DNA of 64,000 bases from Ensifer sp. LC163 (GCF_001695855.1 NZ_MBSS01000017.1:1-64000); one strand, 5' to 3'. Counted from the first letter of the stretch, positions 18,068 to 26,223 are shown. The notes: generated from the letters alone by a model not told the origin. Numbers and translations are program-made.

Positions 18068-18114
18068 CATGCAGCACCAATTGCGAGACGATCAGGTCGC
18101 TCGCCTCGTCGATA

Positions 18115-18187
18115 TTTCGATAATCGTGGAAATAACACTTGACGAGAATGTGGACGGGGCCGTAGCCTATTTCCATGATTATCGAAA
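18115..18187 (+). promoter_or_regulatory. Second arsR promoter with long inverted-repeat operator
   Basis: Arms TTTCGATAATCGTGGAAATA (18115-18134) and its complement at 18168-18187 match at 19 of 20 positions across a 33-base spacer. Between them, TTGACG (18139-18144) and TAGCCT (18163-18168) can serve as -35 and -10. The arsR ATG at 18175 is inside the right arm, six bases past the -10 element, with no Shine-Dalgarno sequence. The plan copies that of the first arsR at 14937 although the operator sequence is different. Confidence 0.6.
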
Positions 18188-18495
18188 AAGCAGCATCCCA
18201 ACTCGAAGCCCTCGGCAACGTCACACGCCTCCAGATATACCGGGCGCTCGTGCGTGCAGGTGACGATGGCCTGCCGGTCGGGAGGCTCCAAGAAAAGCTG
18301 GAAATTCCAGCTTCCACGCTTTCACACCATCTGAAGCGGCTCATCGACACTGGCCTTGTTATCCAGGACCGTCAGGCGACGACGCTGATCTGTACCGCGA
18401 ACTACAAGCACATGAATGCCCTGATCGGTTACCTCGCGGACGAGTGCTGCGCCGACGCGGGATGCTCGAAGCAAACCCGCGAAACCGTGGCCTGA
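18175..18495 (+). CDS. arsR: ArsR-family repressor, second copy
   Basis: A 106-residue winged-helix regulator with LQEKLEIPASTLSHHLKRLI as DNA-recognition region (near residues 38-57) and a C-terminal cysteine cluster DECCADAGCSK that should bind As(III) or Sb(III). It shares little sequence with the ArsR at 14937 outside the fold. It heads an operon with an FAD monooxygenase and an MFS carrier, 107 bases after arsH. The start codon overlaps the right arm of a 20-base inverted repeat, so the gene is probably autoregulated and leaderless. Confidence 0.9.
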   Translation: MIIEKAASQLEALGNVTRLQIYRALVRAGDDGLPVGRLQEKLEIPASTLSHHLKRLIDTGLVIQDRQATTLICTANYKHMNALIGYLADECCADAGCSKQTRETVA

Positions 18496-18551
18496 AGGCG
18501 TTTTTTTGCATTCAAATTTCGAAATTTCCAGAAATACGAAAGGAGAAGCAC

Positions 18552-19946
18552 GTGATATTCCCTGAAAGGCTTCCGGTCGCTGTCATTGGCGCTGGTCCCG
18601 TTGGACTCGCCTCTGCAGCAAGATTGGTGGAGGCAGGCATCACGCCCCTTATCTTGGAGCGGGGAGCTTCCGTAGGCTCGTCCCTGATCGACTGGGGCCA
18701 TGTGCGGGTTTTCTCCCCCTGGAAATACAACATCGACGATGCCGCGCGACGATTGCTCGATGATCTCGGCTGGAACGCCCCGCAGCCTGATGGTGTGCCG
18801 ACGGGCCGGGAAATCGTTGAAAACTATCTTCTGCCGTTGGCGGGTGTCCCCAAGATTGCGGCCAACCTGAAGCTCGGCACAACGGTCACGGCGATTACCC
18901 GTCAGGGATTTGACAAGGTCGCATCAAACGGTCGCCAGGATGCGCCTTTCGTAGTCCGATACGACGATATCTGGGGCGAGCACGAAGTTCTGGCACGAGC
19001 TGTGATCGATGCCTCCGGCACATGGACGCATCCGAACCCGATGGGGATCAACGGTCTGCCCGTCTTTGGCGAACGCAGTTCCAGCAGGGTTTCCTATGGC
19101 ATACCTGACGTTGCCGGAATCAGGCGGTCTGACTTCGTCGGCAAGCGAACACTGGTTGTCGGAAGCGGTCATTCAGCAATCAATGTCGCCTTGGCCCTGC
19201 TGGAACTTCAGGAAAGTGATCCTGCGACCGAAATCTTCTGGGCGCTCCGCCATCATGGAGTGGCTCGCCTGCTCGGCGGCGGTCTCAATGACCAGCTTCC
19301 CGAGCGCCGTGCCCTCGGATTGGCTGCGAAGAGGGCCATGGACGAGGGTCGCCTCAGAATGCTGACGTCCTTCGCCGCCAAGAGCGTGAAATCCGAAGAC
19401 GAAGGGCTCGTCGTCAAGGCCATGGCAAATGGAGAGCCAGTGACACTGGCGCTAGACCGGGTGGTGGTCACGACTGGCTTCCGGCCCGACCTATCGTTTC
19501 TCCGAGAACTCCGCATTGATCTCGATCCTGCCGTCGAGGCCCCGCCAGCCCTGGCGCCTCTCATCGATCCGAACCTTCATTCCTGCGGTACCGTCCCGCC
19601 CCACGGCGTCGACGAATTGGCTCATCCGGAAAAGGATTTCTACATTGTCGGCTCGAAGTCATATGGCCGCGCTCCAACATTCCTGATGAAGACCGGCTAC
19701 GAACAGGTCCGTTCCGTGGTCGCCGAGCTTGCAGGAGATCATGTCACCGCGCGGCGGGTGGAACTGGTTCTTCCTGAAACAGGTGTGTGCTCCGTCGATC
19801 TCGCAGTAAACGCCACATCGGGATGCTGCGGCGGACCCGCGCCCGTGGAGGCGGACGCCTGCTGTGCCGCTGATGCGACCGCGAAGGCCGCTGGAAAATC
19901 CGGATGCGGCTGTGCCGCACCAGTTGTCGAAAAAGCGCGAGCGTGA
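18552..19946 (+). CDS. FAD/NAD(P)-binding monooxygenase-like protein of ars operons, with Cys-rich tail
   Basis: A 464-residue flavoprotein with VAVIGAGPVGLASAARLVEA near the N-terminus and a second dinucleotide motif LVVGSGHSAINVALALLEL near residue 200, the layout of flavin-containing monooxygenases (ArsO-like). The last 60 residues carry nine cysteines, including GCCGG, ACCAAD and CGCA, in an alanine-rich linker; this looks like an arsenic-binding tail. The start is GTG at 18552, behind AGGAGA; the frame extends back to 18444 but that part overlaps arsR. The stop overlaps the start of the MFS gene. The reaction is not established; oxidation of As(III) or an organoarsenical is a guess from context. 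Confidence 0.8.
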   Translation: MIFPERLPVAVIGAGPVGLASAARLVEAGITPLILERGASVGSSLIDWGHVRVFSPWKYNIDDAARRLLDDLGWNAPQPDGVPTGREIVENYLLPLAGVPKIAANLKLGTTVTAITRQGFDKVASNGRQDAPFVVRYDDIWGEHEVLARAVIDASGTWTHPNPMGINGLPVFGERSSSRVSYGIPDVAGIRRSDFVGKRTLVVGSGHSAINVALALLELQESDPATEIFWALRHHGVARLLGGGLNDQLPERRALGLAAKRAMDEGRLRMLTSFAAKSVKSEDEGLVVKAMANGEPVTLALDRVVVTTGFRPDLSFLRELRIDLDPAVEAPPALAPLIDPNLHSCGTVPPHGVDELAHPEKDFYIVGSKSYGRAPTFLMKTGYEQVRSVVAELAGDHVTARRVELVLPETGVCSVDLAVNATSGCCGGPAPVEADACCAADATAKAAGKSGCGCAAPVVEKARA

Positions 19947-21175
19947 TGATGGGAGAACGAAAGCTACCCGCATGGGCGCTTGCGGGGCTCGGCGCAACGC
20001 AAATCATCGGATACGGCACGCTCTACTATGCCTTCAGTATCCTTGTGCCCGAAATCGCGGAAGATATCGGCAAATCGCAGCAATGGGTGTTTGGAGCCTT
20101 CTCGGTGGCTCTGCTCGTTGGCAGCCTTGCTGCACCCCTGTCAGGCTACCTTGCCGACAGGATTGGCGCGGGGCGGTTGATGGCGGCAGGATCGCTGCTG
20201 GCGTCCGCAACACTCGCCTTGATGGCCGTGTCCACCGGACCGATCACCTTCGCTGTCGCACTGGCGCTGACCGAGATCGTTTCGGTCGCCGTTCTCTATG
20301 CCACCGCGTTCACTGCAATCGTTCAGACCGGGGGACAAAATGCGCAGAAATCCATTGTTCACCTGACGCTGATCGCCGGTTTCGCCTCCTCGGTGTTCTG
20401 GCCGCTGACGTCCTGGCTGCATGGTTTTCTGTCCTGGCGGGAAGTCTATCTGCTGTTCGCAGCGTTGAACCTCCTCGTTTGCCTTCCAGTGCACTTGGCG
20501 CTTGCCCGGCTGACGACCACAGCAGTGTCAGCCTCCAAGACCAGCACTGTCCCTATTAGCGAACACCGGCCTGTTGCGAACGGAACACTGCTGTTCTCGC
20601 TGATGCTGCTCGGCTTTGCCATCGAGGGCTATGCCCTGTCGGCGATCCTGGTTCACATGGTACCGCTGACACAGGCGCTCGGGTTTGGTGCAGCAGGTCT
20701 ATTGGTTGCTTCCCTGTTCGGTCCAGCCCAGGTTGCAAGCCGCCTGATCAACCTGCTCTTCGGCCGCGAGCTGTCGCAGAAATGGCTGGCCGTCATCGCA
20801 ACTGGACTTCTACCAATCGGTCTGACGATCCTGCTGATGACGACACCGTGGGTGCCCGGAGCTGTAATGTTCGCAATCTGCTTTGGACTGGGCTCCGGTC
20901 TCACAAGCATTGTCGGGGGGACATTGCCGCTCGAATTGTTTGGATCAAAGGGGTACGGCAGCCGCCTCGGCTGGGCCACGTCTGCGAAACAGATGATGTC
21001 GGCAATTGCGCCACTCGCCATGTCCATGTCTATGGCGGGGATCGGCGTCGTCGTCTCGATCTGGGTGACGATAGCTATCGGTGTAGCCGGGGCTTTGGCA
21101 TTCCTTGCGATCGTGTCAGTCGAGCGGCGCCCTGTGGCCCTTCGACAAACGGTGAACGTCAGACGCATGCAGTGA
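19946..21175 (+). CDS. MFS transporter of the arsenic operon (ArsK-like)
   Basis: A 409-residue major facilitator with twelve predicted membrane segments; loop 2-3 has GYLADRIGAGRLMAAGS and the second half VASLFGPAQVASRLINLLFG. MFS carriers in the same place in Agrobacterium ars clusters (ArsK) export arsenite, antimonite and trivalent organoarsenicals. The ATG at 19946 shares a base with the stop of the monooxygenase gene; a second ATG follows at 19949. Coupling with ArsR2 and the monooxygenase suggests export of the monooxygenase product or substrate. Assignment as ArsK rests on context and length. Confidence 0.78.
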   Translation: MMGERKLPAWALAGLGATQIIGYGTLYYAFSILVPEIAEDIGKSQQWVFGAFSVALLVGSLAAPLSGYLADRIGAGRLMAAGSLLASATLALMAVSTGPITFAVALALTEIVSVAVLYATAFTAIVQTGGQNAQKSIVHLTLIAGFASSVFWPLTSWLHGFLSWREVYLLFAALNLLVCLPVHLALARLTTTAVSASKTSTVPISEHRPVANGTLLFSLMLLGFAIEGYALSAILVHMVPLTQALGFGAAGLLVASLFGPAQVASRLINLLFGRELSQKWLAVIATGLLPIGLTILLMTTPWVPGAVMFAICFGLGSGLTSIVGGTLPLELFGSKGYGSRLGWATSAKQMMSAIAPLAMSMSMAGIGVVVSIWVTIAIGVAGALAFLAIVSVERRPVALRQTVNVRRMQ

Positions 21176-21311
21176 TCTCAGAACGCGCTGAGATTCGGAT
21201 AGCGCCTTGACCTTCCAGGAAGCTGGAGCCGGATATTCTCCTCCTTCTGTTCGCTTGACCTTGCCATCGTTGGAAGCGTTAAGATTCCGTCCAGCATGGA
21301 GGTCATCAGGA

Positions 21312-21524
21312 ATGGACCGTCGCGCCGACAAACTAGAAGAGAACATCCTCACTCTGTTCAAACAAGCTTGCCGACAGGGTCGGCTGGACGTCGCCGAGCA
21401 CCTGCTGCAAGCACTCGAAGCGTCGAGCGAAAAAGGCAGCCGCGCCGGGCTGCCCCGTGGTCGTGAAGCATTGATCAATGCGTATCGCACTGTGGCCAAA
21501 CTTCGTTACTGCATAACTCCTTAA
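21312..21524 (+). CDS. Small helical hypothetical protein with repeat-derived C-terminus
   Basis: A 70-residue protein starting at ATG 21312 with GGAGG (21298-21302) upstream. It is mostly helical (LEENILTLFKQACRQGRLDV, then AEHLLQALEA) and resembles small conserved proteins I associate with rhizobia, but no function is known to me. The last codons RYCITP and the TAA stop come from a RIME1-like repeat that begins at 21507, so the native end of the gene has probably been replaced. An upstream in-frame ATG at 21207 lacks support. Confidence 0.55.
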   Translation: MDRRADKLEENILTLFKQACRQGRLDVAEHLLQALEASSEKGSRAGLPRGREALINAYRTVAKLRYCITP

Positions 21525-21612
21525 ATCGGATCCGATTTAAGGATGAAATTATGCGGCAAATTTAAAGTGTTACAGCGTCCTTAGCGCGTCATATTTGACG
21601 CGCGGGGCTGTA
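21507..21612 (+). repeat. RIME1-like intergenic repeat, copy 3
   Basis: TACTGCATAACTCC opens palindrome I (core TAAATCGGATCCGATTTA), followed by AAAGTGTTACAGCG and palindrome II with GCGCGTCATATTTGACGCGC, closing in GCTGTA. The second stem has one change (GGGGCTGTA for GGCGCTGTA), so it is slightly decayed. It supplies the stop of the small gene at 21312. The copper block begins 68 bases further on. Confidence 0.85.
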
Positions 21613-21679
21613 GGAGCGCAGGCGCCGCCCTGAACCGGTCGATAAACCGGGAAATCGCCTCGGAAATCGGAGCCGAGCC

Positions 21680-21907
21680 CTACCCGCAGGACCCGTGCTG
21701 CTGGATCGGCGGGCACTTCACTGAACCGAACGAGCAACACACGCAGCAGTCACCGGGATTTGGGCGTAGCAGGGTTTTGCAATTGAGGCATTCATAGAAG
21801 ACCTGACAGGCATCCAAGGGCATGGTCTCGCGTTTGGCAAAGCCGCAATGTGGGCAGGTCAGCACGGATTCGAGAATGGACGGGCTGCGGGACTCGCCGG
21901 TCGTCAT
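21680..21907 (-). CDS. Small zinc-ribbon-like protein, GDCCVCCSFG type
   Basis: A 75-residue protein with cysteine pairs CPHCGF, CLNC and GDCCVCCSFGSVKCPP. The last motif marks a small conserved family often encoded beside mercury and copper resistance genes; its role is unknown to me, but two rubredoxin-like CxxC knuckles suggest metal binding. Its ATG at 21907 overlaps the TGA of the upstream SCO gene (ATGA), so it is the last gene of the copper operon that runs leftward from 25557. An upstream in-frame ATG at 21934 lies within the SCO gene. Confidence 0.75.
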   Translation of the reverse strand: MTTGESRSPSILESVLTCPHCGFAKRETMPLDACQVFYECLNCKTLLRPNPGDCCVCCSFGSVKCPPIQQHGSCG

Positions 21908-22596
21908 CGTATCAACCCCTTCAATCGTTCCCACAATCCCGGTACCGGATGTCCGTGGGGTTTCTGGGTCTGATTGGTGAGCGCGTTGACGAAGACGACG
22001 AGATTGACAGGCTCGAACTTCAGGCCGTGGAAACGGGCGCGCAGGCGGCCGTCCTGATCGATGACGTGGGTGACGATCCCGTGCATCTGCATGCCCTCCT
22101 CGCTTTCGGTGAACTTGAGGCCGTAAGCTTCGGCGATCTTGCGGGTACTGTCTTCCGGCTGGCCCGGCACTGCGGTCAGAAACATCCAGTTCACCGGGTC
22201 GAGGCCGTGCGCCTGTCCGTACTCGCTGAGCACCGTTCCTTTATCGCGCTTCGGGTCCGTGGTGATGGTGACGAACTCGACCATCGCCTTCATCGGCGTC
22301 CGGTTGATCATCGTCTGGAGTTCCGCGATTCGCTCGGCATGCAGGGGACAGACGTCCGGGCAGTTGGTGTAGACGAAGTTTAACACTACGACCTTGCCTC
22401 GAAGGTCGGACAGGCTGACGGTGCGGCCCGCCGAATCCTGCAATGTGAATGCGGGCCCTTCGTTGTCGACCGCCTGGAAGTATGTCTCCGTGGCGCGGAG
22501 GTCCTGATCGACCTCCTCGAGCGAATGTGCCAGCACCGGGGCGACGCAAGCCACCGTCATTGCGATGACAATCAGGGCTGAATGCAATGCGCGCAT
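21904..22596 (-). CDS. SCO1/SenC family copper chaperone
   Basis: A 230-residue protein with an N-terminal signal or membrane anchor (residues 5-23) and a thioredoxin fold. The copper ligands are present: TNCPDVCP near residue 77 gives the CxxxC pair and the partner histidine is in MHGIVTHVID near residue 168. SCO proteins pass copper to the CuA site of cytochrome oxidase or act as periplasmic thiol-redox proteins. Here it is embedded in a copper-handling operon and not beside oxidase genes, so a role in copper trafficking to the multicopper oxidase is likely. It is coupled to the small zinc-ribbon gene downstream. Confidence 0.9.
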   Translation of the reverse strand: MRALHSALIVIAMTVACVAPVLAHSLEEVDQDLRATETYFQAVDNEGPAFTLQDSAGRTVSLSDLRGKVVVLNFVYTNCPDVCPLHAERIAELQTMINRTPMKAMVEFVTITTDPKRDKGTVLSEYGQAHGLDPVNWMFLTAVPGQPEDSTRKIAEAYGLKFTESEEGMQMHGIVTHVIDQDGRLRARFHGLKFEPVNLVVFVNALTNQTQKPHGHPVPGLWERLKGLIR

Positions 22597-22599
22597 GGG

Positions 22600-22965
22600 T
22601 CACCTCTCGACAGCGGTGGCATCGCCGTGCCTGGACGACGAGTACGACCGCGGAACCGCGAGTGAAGCGGAGGCATCGTCGGTTTCCGCCGAAATGGCCG
22701 ACGACGCCCCATCCGGTGAGCCAACCACGCGGCTCATGCAGAATCCAAGCGCGCACATGGCGACGCAGGGCAGCACGCTCACCAGCAGTGGTGCAACGCC
22801 GACGGCGACCAGCCAACTCCAGTTGAGGGCCGCGCCAAGGCCAAGCATGAGGGTGCCCAGCAGAACAAGCCGTCCCCGCCCGCCTCGCAGCGAGCACGGA
22901 AGCCTGTGACCAAGCGGCTGCGATTGGGTACGAGATCGAACTTCGGCTGAAATAGGCGCTCTCAT
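22600..22965 (-). CDS. Small membrane protein of copper loci (unknown function)
   Basis: A 121-residue protein with two hydrophobic segments (LVLLGTLMLGLGAALNWSWL and VGVAPLLVSVLPCVAMCALG) and a C-terminal polar tail. The second segment, with cysteines and methionine (PCVAMCALGFCM), resembles small membrane proteins found next to copper and silver resistance genes. GGGGAG seven bases upstream of the ATG at 22965 supports this start. However the frame is open for a further 62 codons upstream, which encode a CcmG-like anchor (see 22966-23151), so a longer fusion product from 23151 is possible. It ends three bases before the SCO start. Confidence 0.6.
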   Translation of the reverse strand: MRAPISAEVRSRTQSQPLGHRLPCSLRGGRGRLVLLGTLMLGLGAALNWSWLVAVGVAPLLVSVLPCVAMCALGFCMSRVVGSPDGASSAISAETDDASASLAVPRSYSSSRHGDATAVER

Positions 22966-23151
22966 AAGATTTCTCCCCTTGCCGAACAGCGCCGACGGAA
23001 GCCGCCGCGGATCGCGACTGACGCCCCAGGCAAACACGGCGGCCAGTCGCGCGAATGCGACAGCCGGCAACGCCAGGAGCAACCGACGACTCAAGGCGGA
23101 TGTCGGCCCGCCCACCGCCTTCGATGTTGCCTCCATGATGATTTCGGTCAT
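22966..23151 (-). pseudogene. Fragment resembling the CcmG/DsbE N-terminal membrane anchor
   Basis: In the same frame as the downstream small membrane protein, this stretch encodes LSRRLLLALPAVAFARLAAV followed by FAWGVSRDPRRLPSALFGKG. The pattern of an arginine pair, one membrane helix and SRDPxxLPSALxGK matches the start of cytochrome c biogenesis thioredoxin CcmG (DsbE), but the thioredoxin domain is absent. A good Shine-Dalgarno (GGGAGG) precedes the ATG at 23151. Either it is a truncated ccmG fused in frame to the neighbour, or a leader remnant. Similarity was judged by eye. Confidence 0.45.
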
Positions 23152-23173
23152 GGCGATGACCTCCCGTCCGACC

Positions 23174-23614
23174 TCACTCCTCCGCATAGACGGAAGGGGC
23201 CTTGCCGTCCTTGGGCACGGTGTAGATCACGAACTTCTCGGTCTTGGTGCCGGCCATGCCGGGCGACCCCATCGGCATTCCTGGCAGGGTAATGCCGGCG
23301 ATCGCCGGCCTCTCGGTGAGAAGCTTGCGGACGACCTTCACCGGCACGTGCCCGTCGACCACATAGCCGTCGATGAACATGGTGTGACAGCCCTGCATTC
23401 CCTCAGCCACGCCCGCCTTGCGGCTGATTTCAGCGAGGTCGTTGGTAGGCTTCACGTCGACGTTAAAGCCGTTTTCGCGAAGATAGGCGGCATAGCCCTC
23501 GCAGCAGCCGCATTGCGGGTTCTTGTAGAGCGTCGCCTGGAGGGGGTCGGCCAGTGCCGGGGTGGCGAAGACAACGAGAGCGGTGAGACTGGCGAAGCGG
23601 ATGGTGCGGTTCAT
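23174..23614 (-). CDS. DUF411 periplasmic metal-binding protein
   Basis: A 146-residue exported protein with a signal peptide ending at PALADP (about residue 23). The DUF411 core is clear: LYKNPQCGCCEGYAAYLREN near residues 29-48, GCHTMFIDGYVVDGHVP near residue 75, and a methionine-rich LPGMPMGSPGMAG loop near residue 112. DUF411 proteins are associated with copper and silver resistance and are thought to bind copper through the CGCC and methionine residues. It lies between the multicopper oxidase and the small membrane protein genes on the minus strand. Confidence 0.88.
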   Translation of the reverse strand: MNRTIRFASLTALVVFATPALADPLQATLYKNPQCGCCEGYAAYLRENGFNVDVKPTNDLAEISRKAGVAEGMQGCHTMFIDGYVVDGHVPVKVVRKLLTERPAIAGITLPGMPMGSPGMAGTKTEKFVIYTVPKDGKAPSVYAEE

Positions 23615-23644
23615 TTCGGTTCTCCTTGAGTAGCTCTGTTTGTT

Positions 23645-25099
23645 TCAGGCGACACGAAGCACGGTCATCAGCCCGGCCATCTGGTGGTCGATCACATGGC
23701 AGTGCAGCATCCAGTCGCCGGGATTGTCGGCAACGAAGGCGACTTCGACGACGTCCTTCGGTGCGATCAACACGGTGTCCTGCCATTGGCGATGCAGTAC
23801 CGGCGTGCCGTTGCGGCTCAGCACCCTCAGGCTATGGCCATGGAAATGCATCGGGTGCCACCAGGCCGTATCGTTGCGCAACACCAGCATGATGCTGCGT
23901 CCACGCTGGAACGTGAGGGCAGGTTCCATGCCCGCATGGCCGTCGCCCGTCATCGACATGCCGTTGATCGCCCATGACGGGCCACCGCCCATACCCTTCA
24001 TCGTGCCGTGCATCATCCCGCCACCCATTATGCCGCCGGTTCCGGTCATCATACCGCTCATCATGCCGCCCTGGATGGTCAGATCCTGTCGCAGTGCTGC
24101 AGCAAGGTCTGGCACCGGCAAAGGGTTGCGCGGCAGGCCAAGCGGAGCATCGAGCGGATGCTCGCGGACGGGACGTCTCTCCTCATAGGCGAGCTGCGTC
24201 AGTTGGTACGACAGCCCCTCGTAGAAATCGTCGATGACGCCGTAGCGCCGTCCCGGCTCTGCCTGCATGTCCATCATAACGTCGACACGCATGGCCGGGC
24301 CGAGCAGGATGCGGCCGCGCTCCGGCTCGTGCGCGTCGCACGGCTGTCCGTCGATCGCCACGATCACAGGCCGGTGCCCTTCGAAACGCAGCGCCATGAT
24401 CCGCGCGAGGGATCCGTTGACGAGACGCAGGCGGACGCGTTCGCCGGCGCGGACCGCTTCTGCCTCAGAAACCCGGCCATTGAGCGTGACGGTATTGCCG
24501 ACCCGCCCGGACATCCCCGCCTCCATGCGATTGCCGAAGCCGGAGGCTATCCCACCTTCCTCGTTCAGCCGCCAATCGGTTACGAACCAGAGAAGATCGC
24601 GATCGACAGCGGCGGCTTCGCGTTCCTCGACGATCACGGCCCCGGCAAGACCGCGCCCGAGCTGCTCCAGGCTGTTCGCATGCGGGTGGTACCAGAAGGT
24701 CCCGGCGTCGGGCGGGGTGAACGTGTAAACGAAGGTCTCGCCAGGCTTGATGGGCGGCTGTGTGAGGCCGGGCACACCGTCCATGGCGTTGGGCAGCCTT
24801 ATGCCGTGCCAATGGACGGTCGTGTCCTGGTCGAGGCGGTTCTCGACCAGCAGGCGAGCGGGCTCGCCCTGGCGGAGCCGCACGAGCGAGCCGGGCACAG
24901 TGCCATTGTAGGCCCAGACATCCGTCTCGGGCTGATTTGCACCGACAAGCCGTGCGCGGGCTGGTGCTGCGACAATCCGGTAACCGTCGGACGATGCAGC
25001 CCGTGCCGGGAACGGCGGCAACGCCGTCGCGAACAGAAGGCCCGCTCCGGTCTGGAGCAGGCTCCGACGCGATACGAGGCCGTTGGACTCTCTATTCAC
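23645..25099 (-). CDS. Multicopper oxidase, CueO/CopA type, Tat-exported
   Basis: A 484-residue three-domain cuproprotein. The N-terminus has a twin-arginine signal (SRRSLLQTGAGLLFA). Copper motifs are HWHGIR and WYHPHANS in domain 1 and HPMHFHGHSLRVL plus LHCHVIDHQMAGLM in domain 3, giving the trinuclear and type 1 sites. A methionine/glycine-rich insert near residues 345-375 (GGMMSGMMTGTGGIMGGG) is the CueO-like copper-sensing loop. It likely oxidises Cu(I) in the periplasm. The GTG at 25099 is chosen because GGAAGGA is six bases upstream; TTG at 25114 would add five residues. It is followed by DUF411 and SCO genes. Confidence 0.93.
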   Translation of the reverse strand: MNRESNGLVSRRSLLQTGAGLLFATALPPFPARAASSDGYRIVAAPARARLVGANQPETDVWAYNGTVPGSLVRLRQGEPARLLVENRLDQDTTVHWHGIRLPNAMDGVPGLTQPPIKPGETFVYTFTPPDAGTFWYHPHANSLEQLGRGLAGAVIVEEREAAAVDRDLLWFVTDWRLNEEGGIASGFGNRMEAGMSGRVGNTVTLNGRVSEAEAVRAGERVRLRLVNGSLARIMALRFEGHRPVIVAIDGQPCDAHEPERGRILLGPAMRVDVMMDMQAEPGRRYGVIDDFYEGLSYQLTQLAYEERRPVREHPLDAPLGLPRNPLPVPDLAAALRQDLTIQGGMMSGMMTGTGGIMGGGMMHGTMKGMGGGPSWAINGMSMTGDGHAGMEPALTFQRGRSIMLVLRNDTAWWHPMHFHGHSLRVLSRNGTPVLHRQWQDTVLIAPKDVVEVAFVADNPGDWMLHCHVIDHQMAGLMTVLRVA

Positions 25100-25200
25100 G
25101 TTCGATCCTTCCAATCATCGAGGATGATGGAACGCGTGGACCTTCAATGCGCACGCGTTCGCTTGTCCGGCTCGGTCGCTTGGGTCGCGATAGCCGGAAA

Positions 25201-25557
25201 TCAGCCGATGTCGGAGGTTCGTGGTGGATCGGGATCGGGCAGCAACGCCCTGCCACTGAGGAGCAGACCGCCGGCCGCGAAGGAAGCCACCGTCTCCCCG
25301 ATCGGCAGGAGCACCGCGATTGGCAGCGGCGCGACTGCGGGAGCGGCGCAAACATTGCCGCAAGCCATCGTCTTCACGCTGTCGGGGGGCGGCTCAGGAC
25401 AATCCTGGCAGTCGCCGTGGTCGGGCATGGCCATGTCGGATATCGTCGCCATCCTGGCGGCCATGCCGCTCGCATGGGCGACCGACAGGCTCATCCCCGC
25501 GGCGACGAAGACCGCGAGGAGCGAGGTGACAAGCTGTCGGACCGACCAAAGTTTCAT
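25201..25557 (-). CDS. Small exported Cys/Met-rich protein heading the copper oxidase operon
   Basis: A 118-residue protein with a signal-like helix (LVTSLLAVFVAAGMSLSVAH), then a short soluble part with methionine, histidine and cysteine (ISDMAMPDHGDCQDCPEP, MACGNVCAAP), then a second hydrophobic stretch. The layout matches the small protein at 31470-31841, which heads the CusBA operon. Proteins of this sort (DUF2946/CopL-like) are linked to copper loci. It starts at ATG 25557 or at 25593 (12 residues longer); neither has a clear ribosome site. The oxidase gene begins 101 bases downstream on the same strand. Confidence 0.65.
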   Translation of the reverse strand: MKLWSVRQLVTSLLAVFVAAGMSLSVAHASGMAARMATISDMAMPDHGDCQDCPEPPPDSVKTMACGNVCAAPAVAPLPIAVLLPIGETVASFAAGGLLLSGRALLPDPDPPRTSDIG

Positions 25558-25699
25558 CAAGAAAAGAATTACGCCGAACTGCGCCAAAAACAAGCCGCGT
25601 CAGCCTCTGTCCGCATTCGGTCGCTCGCTGGGGTGATGGTAGATTACGTCTCGAAATGCTACTCTCACGTGTTCATTTTCCGAAAGACAGGAGGAGAAC

Positions 25700-26134
25700 A
25701 TGGAACATGTTCAAACGCGGACTGAAATCGATCGGCGGTCAGTACTGATCTTCGGTGCGGCGGGCGTTGCCGCGATCTTCGGAGGAGTTTCGCCCACACT
25801 GTCGGACGAGGTGAAAGTGGAGGAACTTGCTCCGGGGGTAACGTTGAAAACGTTCAAAGAGGCCGCACCTGTAGCGCCGATTCCCGGTTTCTCGAAAGCG
25901 CTGCTGATGGAAATCACCTTCCAGCCCGGATCAAAATTCGGCCCTGACACATCGAAGACCGTCGATATCTGCGAAATACAGGGTGCGCCCCTCTATGTGG
26001 AAATTGAAGGGAAGGAACCTTTCACGTTACAGCCCGGCGACATTTACTTCTGCCCGGTCGGAAACGTAGAAACCGACACGAACAAGAGCGACAAACCCAG
26101 TACCATGCGGATTATTGAACTGGTACCCGCCTGA
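25700..26134 (+). CDS. Exported cupin-fold protein
   Basis: A 144-residue protein with a twin-arginine-like start (DRRSVLIFGAAGVAAIFGG) and a single cupin domain: LLMEITFQPGSKFGPDTSKT and the later FTLQPGDIYFCPVGNVE form the two cupin motifs, though most usual metal histidines are missing. AGGAGG stands eight bases before the ATG. It is the only plus-strand gene in the copper block and has its own promoter region, divergent from the operon starting at 25557. Function unknown; binding of a small organic ligand or metal in the periplasm is possible. Confidence 0.78.
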   Translation: MEHVQTRTEIDRRSVLIFGAAGVAAIFGGVSPTLSDEVKVEELAPGVTLKTFKEAAPVAPIPGFSKALLMEITFQPGSKFGPDTSKTVDICEIQGAPLYVEIEGKEPFTLQPGDIYFCPVGNVETDTNKSDKPSTMRIIELVPA

Positions 26135-26223
26135 TCAAATCGCCCCGACGGGGCCGCAGCTCTATGATCGCCACGGCCCCGGTTGGAACCAGCATGGCGT
26201 CCAATGGTCATCCCGCTTTAGTT

